Source: Mesobacillus sp. AQ2 (GTDB taxonomy: Bacteria; Bacillota; Bacilli; Bacillales; Cytobacillaceae). From it: a stretch of 64,000 bases of DNA. The notes below the pieces were generated by a model, which was given only the letters and a program-made list of their open reading frames with translations, had not been told where the DNA came from and ran no database searches. Below are positions 58,425-64,000 of this stretch, piece after piece; positions within the stretch are counted from its first letter, which is position 1; every line of letters starts with the position of its first letter. Position numbers and translations under genes: made by a program. Where the stretch lies: assembly GCF_030122805.1 (NCBI RefSeq), contig NZ_CP126080.1, positions 2,423,001 to 2,487,000 on the forward strand, written 5' to 3'.

Positions 58425-58448
58425 AGACAAGTTCATAGAATATTGTGG

Positions 58449-58474
58449 GTATCGATGATTCGATACTCTTCTTT
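58449..58474 (+). terminator. Terminator of the DUF3900-like gene
   Basis: GTATCGA pairs with TCGATAC around TGAT, followed by TCTTCTTTTT. Confidence 0.75.
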
Positions 58475-58553
58475 TTATATTGTCAACCATTCCATTTTAT
58501 GGGTATACTTGGTAAGTAGAATGATAGAATAAGTTAGTATGAGGTGGCACAGA

Positions 58554-59048
58554 TTGGTCTCTACATATGTGAATTGGGGAGAGTCGAGAGTAAAATTGAC
58601 CTGGAAAGAAACTAACCAGCTGCCGCCGGTCAATTTGATCACCAGTGTCCACGGTTTTTGCTTTCTTGGAAAAAACCTGCTGTTGGTAAAGCTGAACCAC
58701 CGTGGCTGGGATATGACAGGCGGACATATTGAGCCTGATGAGTCTCCTGAGGAGTGTTTCAGGCGTGAGACGATGGAAGAGGCCTATGTGGAAGGAGACT
58801 GCAGCCTCCTGGGACACGTGATTGTAGATCATAGTGAAAATCTTCATTGGAATGAAAATAGTCCATATCCAAAGATTGGTTTCCAGGTTTTTTACTCAAT
58901 GAACATTACCGAAATCCATGATTTTGAGGCAGGATTTGAATCAACTGAAAGGATTTTTATTGACCAAAATAGGGTGCAGGAATTTTATCACGACTGGCAT
59001 GATTTGTATGAACATATTTTAGGCTGTGCCACGAAAAAACGAAACTAA
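58554..59048 (+). CDS. Nudix hydrolase
   Basis: A 164-residue pyrophosphohydrolase acting on nucleoside diphosphate derivatives. The Nudix box starts at GGHIEPDESPEECFRRETME and continues EEAYVEG, with the REXXEE residues intact; the position after EE is Ala instead of the usual Gly-containing turn. The N-terminal strand reads VHGFCFLGKNLLLVKLNHRG. The substrate cannot be read. The start is TTG 58554 because GAGGTGG lies 6 nt upstream; the frame opens at an ATG (58539) next to that site. The methyltransferase gene starts 19 bp downstream. Confidence 0.87.
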   Translation: MVSTYVNWGESRVKLTWKETNQLPPVNLITSVHGFCFLGKNLLLVKLNHRGWDMTGGHIEPDESPEECFRRETMEEAYVEGDCSLLGHVIVDHSENLHWNENSPYPKIGFQVFYSMNITEIHDFEAGFESTERIFIDQNRVQEFYHDWHDLYEHILGCATKKRN

Positions 59049-59067
59049 GATAGTAAGGGTGAAATGT

Positions 59068-59847
59068 ATGGATGCAATTAAGCAAAACAGCCGGGCCTGG
59101 GACAAGAAGGTTGAAGAAGGAGCTGTTTATACTAAAGCGGTCCCAAAAGAGGTGATTGAAAAGAGCCGGGCAGGCGATTGGCAAATCACCGTAACTACCG
59201 GAAAGCCCGTACCGCGAAGCTGGTTTCCAGATTCTCTGGCAGGATTGAAGGTACTTTGTCTTGCTTCAGGCGGCGGACAGCAGGGGCCAGTTTTGGCAGC
59301 AGCTGGAGCTGATGTAACTGTTGTCGACATTTCTGCAAAGCAGCTGGAACAGGATGAATTCGTTGCAAAAAGAGATGGGCTTAACCTGAAGACACTGCAA
59401 TGCAGTATGACTGATCTTTCAGCATTCAGTAATGAGGAGTTTGACCTCATCGTCCATCCTGTGGCAAATGTTTTCGTAGAAGATGTAAGACCAGTCTGGA
59501 ACGAAGCTTCAAGAGTACTGAAAGACAAAGGGACGTTAATTTCTGGTTTCACAAATCCGCTGTTATTCATCTTTGATGATGATGAAGACAGAAAAGGAAA
59601 CCTGGTAGTTAAAAACAAAATACCAGGTTCGACACTTGATAATTTGACCATTCAGCAAAAAGAAGAATATATCAGATTAAATGAAACAGTGGAATTCTGG
59701 CATACATTAGAGGACCAAATACAAGGCCAAATTGATGCCGGAATGATGATTACCGGTCTATACGAGGACGATTTCGGGAGCAGAAGGCCGCTGGATGAGT
59801 TTATTAAGTGCTTTGTCGCTACCAGAGCAGTCAAACTAAACGTATAG
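59068..59847 (+). CDS. Class I SAM-dependent methyltransferase
   Basis: A 259-residue methyltransferase. Motif I is VLCLASGGGQQGPVLAAAGA near residue 65, followed by VTVVDISAKQLEQDEF (acidic ribose-binding residue) and FDLIVHPVANVFVEDVRPVW (motif II region) with SRVLKDKGTLISGF. The N-terminal helix includes NSRAWDKKVEEGAVYTK. The substrate is unknown. The ATG at 59068 is behind TAAGGGTG. It follows the Nudix gene closely in the same direction and may be in one operon with it. A strong terminator lies 10 bp beyond the stop. Confidence 0.88.
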   Translation: MDAIKQNSRAWDKKVEEGAVYTKAVPKEVIEKSRAGDWQITVTTGKPVPRSWFPDSLAGLKVLCLASGGGQQGPVLAAAGADVTVVDISAKQLEQDEFVAKRDGLNLKTLQCSMTDLSAFSNEEFDLIVHPVANVFVEDVRPVWNEASRVLKDKGTLISGFTNPLLFIFDDDEDRKGNLVVKNKIPGSTLDNLTIQQKEEYIRLNETVEFWHTLEDQIQGQIDAGMMITGLYEDDFGSRRPLDEFIKCFVATRAVKLNV

Positions 59848-59856
59848 TTTTAATGA

Positions 59857-59892
59857 TGCCGCCTTAGAACTTTTCTAAGGCGGCATTTTATT
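59857..59892 (+). terminator. Terminator of the Nudix/methyltransferase unit
   Basis: TGCCGCCTTAGAA pairs with TTCTAAGGCGGCA and is followed by TTTTATTTTT. A 13-bp GC-containing stem makes it strong. Confidence 0.88.
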
Positions 59893-59914
59893 TTTAGAAT
59901 ATTTAGACTAATAG

Positions 59915-59942
59915 TTGAATATTTCAATATAAACGTTATAAT
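59915..59942 (+). promoter_or_regulatory. Promoter of the acyl-CoA cluster
   Basis: TTGAAT and a perfect TATAAT are separated by 16 bp. The operator palindrome begins 16 bp after the -10 element, where a bound repressor would block initiation. Confidence 0.65.
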
Positions 59943-59957
59943 AAAGTTGAAATTACA

Positions 59958-59973
59958 TACCGACCGGTTAGTA
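59958..59973. promoter_or_regulatory. TetR-type operator, copy 1
   Basis: TACCGACCGGTTAGTA is a 16-bp imperfect palindrome centred on ACCGGT. The same pattern recurs at 63089 with three changes. Both flank the cluster that contains a TetR gene at 62475. Confidence 0.75.
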
Positions 59974-59995
59974 GATTATGATAAGGGGGAAGTCA

Positions 59996-60748
59996 ATGAG
60001 ATTAGCCAACAAAACAGCCATCATTACTGGTGGTGCCAGCGGAATTGGCCGAGCAGCCGCTATGGCCTTTGTAAGAGAAGGAGCGAAGGTTGCCATCGCA
60101 GACTTAAATGCAGAAGGCGGGAGGGAAACTGCAAAGCTGATTGAGCAGCAGGGAGGAACCGCTTTTTTTCACGAAACCAATGTAAGCGATTCCAACCAGA
60201 TGCAAAGTCTTATATCCGCGGCTGTGGATTCTTTCGGACAGCTGGATATCCTCTTTAATAATGCCGGCATCGGACATCCTGATGTTAAAAGTGTCGATCT
60301 CGATGAAGAAGAATGGGATCGGATCATCGATATTAATCTTAAAGGGGTTTTTCTCGGAATTAAACATGCTGTTCCTCATCTGAAAAAGGCTGGCGGCGGT
60401 GCAATCATCAATACATCAAGCCTGCTTGGGCTCAAAGGCCAGAAATATCTCGCTGCCTATAATGCATCGAAAGCAGGGGTAGTTCTGCTGACTAAAAATG
60501 CAGCACTGGAATACGGCAGTGACAACATTCGTGTGAATGCCATTGCACCAGGAGTCATCGATACACAAATCATCGAAGGCTGGAAGAATGATGTTAGGAA
60601 ATGGCCGATCATTTCAAGGGCAAATGCACTGGGAAGAATCGGGACACCTGAAGAGGTTGCGAACGCGGTTTTGTTCCTTGCCTCTGATGAAGCATCTTTT
60701 ATAACTGGTGCGACGTTGTCAGTCGACGGCGGTGGGCTGACATTTTAG
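59996..60748 (+). CDS. Short-chain dehydrogenase (FabG-like) of the acyl-CoA cluster
   Basis: A 250-residue classical SDR. The cofactor motif is TGGASGIGRAAAM, and DLN near residue 35 suggests NAD preference. NNAG is in LFNNAGIGHP, the catalytic Ser-Tyr-Lys are in INTSSLLGLKG and YNASKAG, and the C-terminus ends in FITGATLSVDGGG. It probably oxidises a 3-hydroxyacyl or related alcohol. ATG 59996 follows AAGGGGGAAG. It is first of the operon-like series SDR, acyl-CoA ligase, TetR, thioesterase, SDR. Confidence 0.9.
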   Translation: MRLANKTAIITGGASGIGRAAAMAFVREGAKVAIADLNAEGGRETAKLIEQQGGTAFFHETNVSDSNQMQSLISAAVDSFGQLDILFNNAGIGHPDVKSVDLDEEEWDRIIDINLKGVFLGIKHAVPHLKKAGGGAIINTSSLLGLKGQKYLAAYNASKAGVVLLTKNAALEYGSDNIRVNAIAPGVIDTQIIEGWKNDVRKWPIISRANALGRIGTPEEVANAVLFLASDEASFITGATLSVDGGGLTF

Positions 60749-60776
60749 CATAAAATTTATGAATGGAGGAATAGAA

Positions 60777-62390
60777 ATGAGCGAGAAAAACGTCTGGCTT
60801 TCCAAGTACCCTGACTCCATTGCAGCCACTATCACTCTGCCTGAAAAATCTTTGCCGCAAATGCTTCGTGAATCTGCAGGAAAGTATCCTCAAAACAATG
60901 CACTTTCGTTTTATGGCAGGAAGATCAGCTATGAACAATTATTACAAAGTGCAACACATTTCGCATCAGCACTTCAAAATAGAGGTGTTGAATCAGGTGA
61001 CAGGGTGGCGATCATGCTGCCAAATTGTCCTCAATATGTTATTTCTTATTATGGCACCTTGACTGCCGGGGCAGTCGTTACCCAGGTTAACCCTATGTCT
61101 GTGGAACGTGAGCTGGAATATATCTTGAATGATTCTGGCGCAGAAACAATTGTCGTTTTTGATGCACTTTATCAAAAAGTCAAGAGTGTTCAGGCAGCTA
61201 CAAAATTAAAGAATATTATAGTAGCCAGCCTCCAGCCTTCTGAGCATAATTTTAGTCCTGACACAAGATTTGAGGCTTTTCTATCAGAAAGCAGCGGCAG
61301 GATCTCAGCCGTGGATGTGGAGCCTGCGGAGGATGTGGCTGTACTGCAATATACAGGCGGGACGACAGGAAGATCCAAAGGTGCTATGCTGACCCACCAG
61401 AATCTTCTTGCCAATGTACTGCAGTCACATGAGTTTTTCAAGCATGATATTAAATTTGGAAAAGAGCGTTCCTTGACAGTCATTCCGTTATTCCATGTTT
61501 TTGGCATGACCGCTTGTATGAATCTGTCAATCTATACGGGTGCAGAAATCATTTTGCTGCCTCGTTTTGACCTGGAAGAGGTACTTAATACAATTAAAAA
61601 TGAGCAGCCGACGATGTTCCCGGGCGTGCCGACAATGTATGTTGCAATCACAAACCATCCAAAAGCGGAGGAGTACGGAATCGGCAGCATTGAAATCTGC
61701 AACAGCGGCAGTGCGCCCATGCCTGTTGAGCTTCTTCGGGAATTCGAAAGGAAAACGGGTTCGAAAATTCTGGAGGGCTACGGCCTTTCCGAAGCATCGC
61801 CGACAACACATTGCAATCCAAGTTTTGCCGAGAGAAAGCCAGGAAGTGTCGGAATCGGCATGCCATCAACTGAGTACAAGGTCGTGGACCTGGCTTCCGG
61901 GACAGAAGAAGTACCAGTGGGGGAACTAGGGGAAGTAATCATAAAAGGTCCACAGATTATGAAGGGTTATTGGAATATGCCCGAGGAAACAGCAACCACC
62001 TTGCGAAATGGCTGGTTATATACAGGAGATATCGCAAGAGTTGATGAAGATGGCTACCTGTATATTGTCGACCGAAAAAAAGACATGATTATCGCGAGCG
62101 GCTATAATATCTATCCCCGTGATATAGAGGAAGTACTCTATGAGCACCCTGCCGTACAGGAGGCAGTAGTCATCGGAATTCCTGATGAATATCGGGGTGA
62201 AGCCGTGAAAGCCGTCATCGTCCTGAAGGAAGGTAAGGAAGCGGATGAAGCTGGAATCAAGGAGTTTTGCCGAAAGAATATGGCGGCCTATAAGGTGCCT
62301 AACGTGGTTGAATTCCGTGATCAGCTGCCAAAAACAAGTGTTGGCAAGATATTGCGCAGGGCTCTGAGAGAGGAATTATTAAAAAGTTAA
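60777..62390 (+). CDS. Long-chain acyl-CoA synthetase (AMP-forming)
   Basis: A 537-residue adenylate-forming enzyme that activates fatty or related acids to acyl-CoA. The P-loop-like motif is YTGGTTGRSKGAMLTHQNL. The later core motifs are EGYGLSEASPTTHCNP, YTGDIARVDEDGYLYIVDRK and KKDMIIASGYNIYPRDIEEV. The catalytic lysine is in the final KTSVGKILRRALREE. It is close in plan to Bacillus LcfA/LcfB-type ligases. ATG 60777 follows TGGAGG and lies 28 bp after the SDR, so both are co-transcribed under the operator at 59958. Confidence 0.92.
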   Translation: MSEKNVWLSKYPDSIAATITLPEKSLPQMLRESAGKYPQNNALSFYGRKISYEQLLQSATHFASALQNRGVESGDRVAIMLPNCPQYVISYYGTLTAGAVVTQVNPMSVERELEYILNDSGAETIVVFDALYQKVKSVQAATKLKNIIVASLQPSEHNFSPDTRFEAFLSESSGRISAVDVEPAEDVAVLQYTGGTTGRSKGAMLTHQNLLANVLQSHEFFKHDIKFGKERSLTVIPLFHVFGMTACMNLSIYTGAEIILLPRFDLEEVLNTIKNEQPTMFPGVPTMYVAITNHPKAEEYGIGSIEICNSGSAPMPVELLREFERKTGSKILEGYGLSEASPTTHCNPSFAERKPGSVGIGMPSTEYKVVDLASGTEEVPVGELGEVIIKGPQIMKGYWNMPEETATTLRNGWLYTGDIARVDEDGYLYIVDRKKDMIIASGYNIYPRDIEEVLYEHPAVQEAVVIGIPDEYRGEAVKAVIVLKEGKEADEAGIKEFCRKNMAAYKVPNVVEFRDQLPKTSVGKILRRALREELLKS

Positions 62391-62474
62391 TATCTCCATT
62401 GATCTAGAAGGGACAGGGGGTAAAATATGGTATAATTTTTTTATGCAGACTAGTAGGAATGCGAGGACAGCAAA

Positions 62475-63038
62475 GTGAAAGAGAAAATAACCGAGTACAG
62501 CATAAAATTATTCGAAAAAAAAGGCTTCAGTGAAACATCCATCCAGGATATCGTGGATTCAATTGGAGTTACAAAAGGGTCTTTCTATTATTATTTTTCC
62601 AGCAAAGAAGAACTTCTGATGGATATCCACCTGAGATATATAGACGAATTGCTCGGCAGACAGGAACAGATATTGGCTGATCAATCGACAAGCAAACAAA
62701 AATTGTTCGATATCGTCTATATGCTGATCAGCAGCATTAAATCAAAAGGGGCATCAGCAAAAATCTTCTTCAGGGAGATGCGGCATTTAAGTGATGCCAG
62801 ACTGGCACAGATAATCGCCAAACGGGATGAATTCAGGCTGAACGTGGAACGGCTGATCCGGGAAGGAATCGAAAACGGTGAACTCCGTAAGGATTTAAAT
62901 CCAGTCATTGTTACCTTTGGTATTCTTGGTGCTGCTAACTGGAGTTATCAGTGGTTTAATCCAGATGGAAAGGTATCTGACAGGGAAGTAGCGGAGATAT
63001 TTGTCGAAATGATCTTAAAGGGGATCGAGATCAACTGA
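62475..63038 (+). CDS. TetR/AcrR-family repressor (FadR-like) of the acyl-CoA cluster
   Basis: A 187-residue regulator. The DNA-binding domain reads EYSIKLFEKKGFSETSIQDI and VDSIGVTKGSFYYYFSSKEE, and the rest is a helical ligand-binding domain with IFFREMRHLSDARLAQIIAK. It resembles Bacillus FadR and other TetR regulators that respond to acyl-CoA. The two ACCGGT-centred palindromes that flank its operon are the likely binding sites. GTG 62475 follows GCGAGGACAG; a TATAAT lies nearby at about 62432, so the gene may also have its own promoter. Confidence 0.9.
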   Translation: MKEKITEYSIKLFEKKGFSETSIQDIVDSIGVTKGSFYYYFSSKEELLMDIHLRYIDELLGRQEQILADQSTSKQKLFDIVYMLISSIKSKGASAKIFFREMRHLSDARLAQIIAKRDEFRLNVERLIREGIENGELRKDLNPVIVTFGILGAANWSYQWFNPDGKVSDREVAEIFVEMILKGIEIN

Positions 63039-63050
63039 AGAATAAAATAG

Positions 63051-63080
63051 GAAGGGGCTTTTATAAGCCTCTTCCCATAT
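63051..63080 (+). terminator. Terminator of the TetR gene
   Basis: GGAAGGGGCTT pairs with AAGCCTCTTCC with one mismatch around TTATA. T-runs are short after the stem. Confidence 0.6.
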
Positions 63081-63088
63081 CCTTTACA

Positions 63089-63104
63089 TACCAACCGGTC
63101 AGTA
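63089..63104. promoter_or_regulatory. TetR-type operator, copy 2
   Basis: TACCAACCGGTCAGTA, a 16-bp palindrome centred on ACCGGT, differs from the copy at 59958 at three positions. It precedes the thioesterase and second SDR, which supports a common regulon. Confidence 0.75.
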
Positions 63105-63126
63105 GGGGGAAAGTGAGGAGAAAAGG

Positions 63127-63528
63127 ATGCAGGAAGTTCAGGTCCAGGCTCGTTTTGGCGAGACGGATGCCTTGGGACATATTAATAATACGAGCTATTT
63201 TGTCTATCTTGAAGAGGCAAGAATCCGCTTTTTCGAATCATTGGGCTACAACATGGAATTGGATGATTGGAAGTTCATACTAGCATCAACTAAATGCGAT
63301 TTTATCAGCCAGGGATATTTTGACCAGCTTTTGACTGTGAAGACATATGTGTCAAGAATCGGGACAAAAAGCTTCCAGCTTGAGCATGACATCGTTTGCT
63401 CGCAGACGAATGAGCTGATCGCAAAGGGAAATGCCATCATTGTGCATTATGATTTTAAAAATCAGAGAAGTGAAGTTTTGCCGGAATTGCTCAAAGAAGG
63501 ATTAAAGAGCTATTTTTTATCCGTTTAA
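63127..63528 (+). CDS. Hotdog-fold acyl-CoA thioesterase (4HBT/YbgC-like)
   Basis: A 133-residue single hotdog-domain thioesterase. The family signature is RFGETDALGHINNTSYFVYL with the catalytic Asp and the following EEARIRFFESLGY helix. The strand part TVKTYVSRIGTKSFQLEHDI and the late AKGNAIIVHYDFKNQRS complete the fold. It hydrolyses acyl-CoA esters; the chain length cannot be read. ATG 63127 follows GTGAGGAGAAAAGG. It lies just behind the second TetR-type operator and before a second SDR gene, so both should be under the same control. Confidence 0.88.
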   Translation: MQEVQVQARFGETDALGHINNTSYFVYLEEARIRFFESLGYNMELDDWKFILASTKCDFISQGYFDQLLTVKTYVSRIGTKSFQLEHDIVCSQTNELIAKGNAIIVHYDFKNQRSEVLPELLKEGLKSYFLSV

Positions 63529-63574
63529 AAAACTGAATATTTTGTATTTTAATTCATTACGGGGGGTGCAAGGT

Positions 63575-64000
63575 TTGAGGTTCTCAGAAACGGTAGCACT
63601 TATTACAGGAGCCGGCAGCGGAATAGGAAAGGCAGCTGCTTCTAGATTGGCTGCAGAGGGGGCAAAAGTGATTTTGGTAGGTAGGACAAAATCAAAGCTT
63701 GAAGCAGCAGCTCATGAAATAAACATTGCCCATAAACTCCCTAGAGCAGAAATTTTCCCTGCAGATGTGACCGATGAGGAAGACATCAGTGAATTAGCTG
63801 ACTATGTTCAAGAACAATTTGGAGACTTGCATGTCCTCATAAATAATGCGGGCGGCTCTGTACATTCAAAAATCATGGACACATCGACAAGCGACTGGGA
63901 CTTTGTCCAAAATACGAATCTTAGAAGTGTATTCCTTGTTTCAAAAGTATTGGGCAGTTTCATGGCAAAAAAGGCAAGTCTGGAGGAAGGAAAGTTGCAA
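63575..64000 (+). CDS. Short-chain dehydrogenase, 3' end outside the window
   Basis: The first 142 codons of an SDR. The cofactor motif is LITGAGSGIGKAAASRLAAE, followed by VILVGRTKSKLEAAAHEI (Arg suggests NADP use), ADVTDEEDISELADYVQE, LINNAGGSVHSKI and TNLRSVFLVSKVLGSF. The catalytic Tyr-Lys lies beyond the window edge. The start is TTG 63575 behind GGGGGGTG; an in-frame GTG at 63566 is possible. It continues the acyl-CoA cluster after the thioesterase. Confidence 0.85.
   Translation, partial: MRFSETVALITGAGSGIGKAAASRLAAEGAKVILVGRTKSKLEAAAHEINIAHKLPRAEIFPADVTDEEDISELADYVQEQFGDLHVLINNAGGSVHSKIMDTSTSDWDFVQNTNLRSVFLVSKVLGSFMAKKASLEEGKLQ

Noticed and set aside
62445..62460. Third TetR operator before the regulator gene
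   Set aside because: GCAGACTAGTAGGAATG keeps only AGTAGG and lacks the ACCGGT centre of the other two sites.

Overview
The window comes from a low-GC, spore-forming Bacillaceae chromosome (Bacillus or Mesobacillus type). This is inferred from AGGAGG ribosome sites with many TTG/GTG starts, a qoxABCD quinol oxidase operon, a SAM-I (S-box) riboswitch over a metI-metC-yitJ-metH operon, a BirA-type operator at bioY, Rex-type operators, an RsbR-family stressosome paralogue and a KinB-like sensor kinase. No rRNA or tRNA gene was seen.

Region 1 (1-7800) is the accessory part and the most unusual. It is AT-rich and holds small, mostly co-oriented genes: two small membrane proteins, YciI-like, SRPBCC, an SdpI-like membrane protein, DUF2750 and SMI1/KNR4. 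It also holds several wrecks: a serine hydrolase broken by a 4-bp duplication exactly in its SxxK motif, an N-terminal fragment of a streptothricin acetyltransferase, and a truncated 48-codon ORF. Almost every gene is separated from the next by the same imperfect palindrome of about 36 bp (core GATGCAGGATAG). Several copies directly follow a terminator whose stem carries TTGATCC/GGATTAA. About 13 copies lie in 7.8 kb and the series stops at the core-genome qox operon. This looks like a gene-cassette array, analogous to but different from integron attC arrays. An IS110-family element with a structured downstream non-coding region has entered it. No integrase is visible in the window.

Region 2 (7800-24300) is core metabolism: qoxDCBA (minus strand, with an in-frame stop splitting qoxB), an SDR, adhE with a perfect Rex site, an M28 aminopeptidase, cspC, bioB-bioY, a sirtuin, an alpha/beta hydrolase and small proteins.

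Region 3 (24300-34650) holds a DUF2161 nuclease-like protein, a 52-bp hairpin minisatellite, a divergent TetR/DHA2 efflux pair, an SGNH hydrolase, a MATE pump, a DinB-like protein, a VanW lipoprotein and small proteins.

Region 4 (34650-50400) holds the SAM-riboswitch methionine operon, a thermolysin-like protease, a CstA/cory-CC-star/ArsA-ATPase cluster, DUF4145 and a nuclease-membrane fusion followed by a second 52-bp-period hairpin array. That array shares a CGCAAAA loop motif with the first but has a different stem.

Region 5 (50400-64000) holds a KinB-like kinase, an RsbR paralogue, sbcDC behind a LexA-like box, DUF3900, Nudix, a methyltransferase, and an acyl-CoA cluster (SDR, acyl-CoA ligase, TetR, thioesterase, a second SDR running off the end). 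Two near-identical 16-bp operators flank that cluster.
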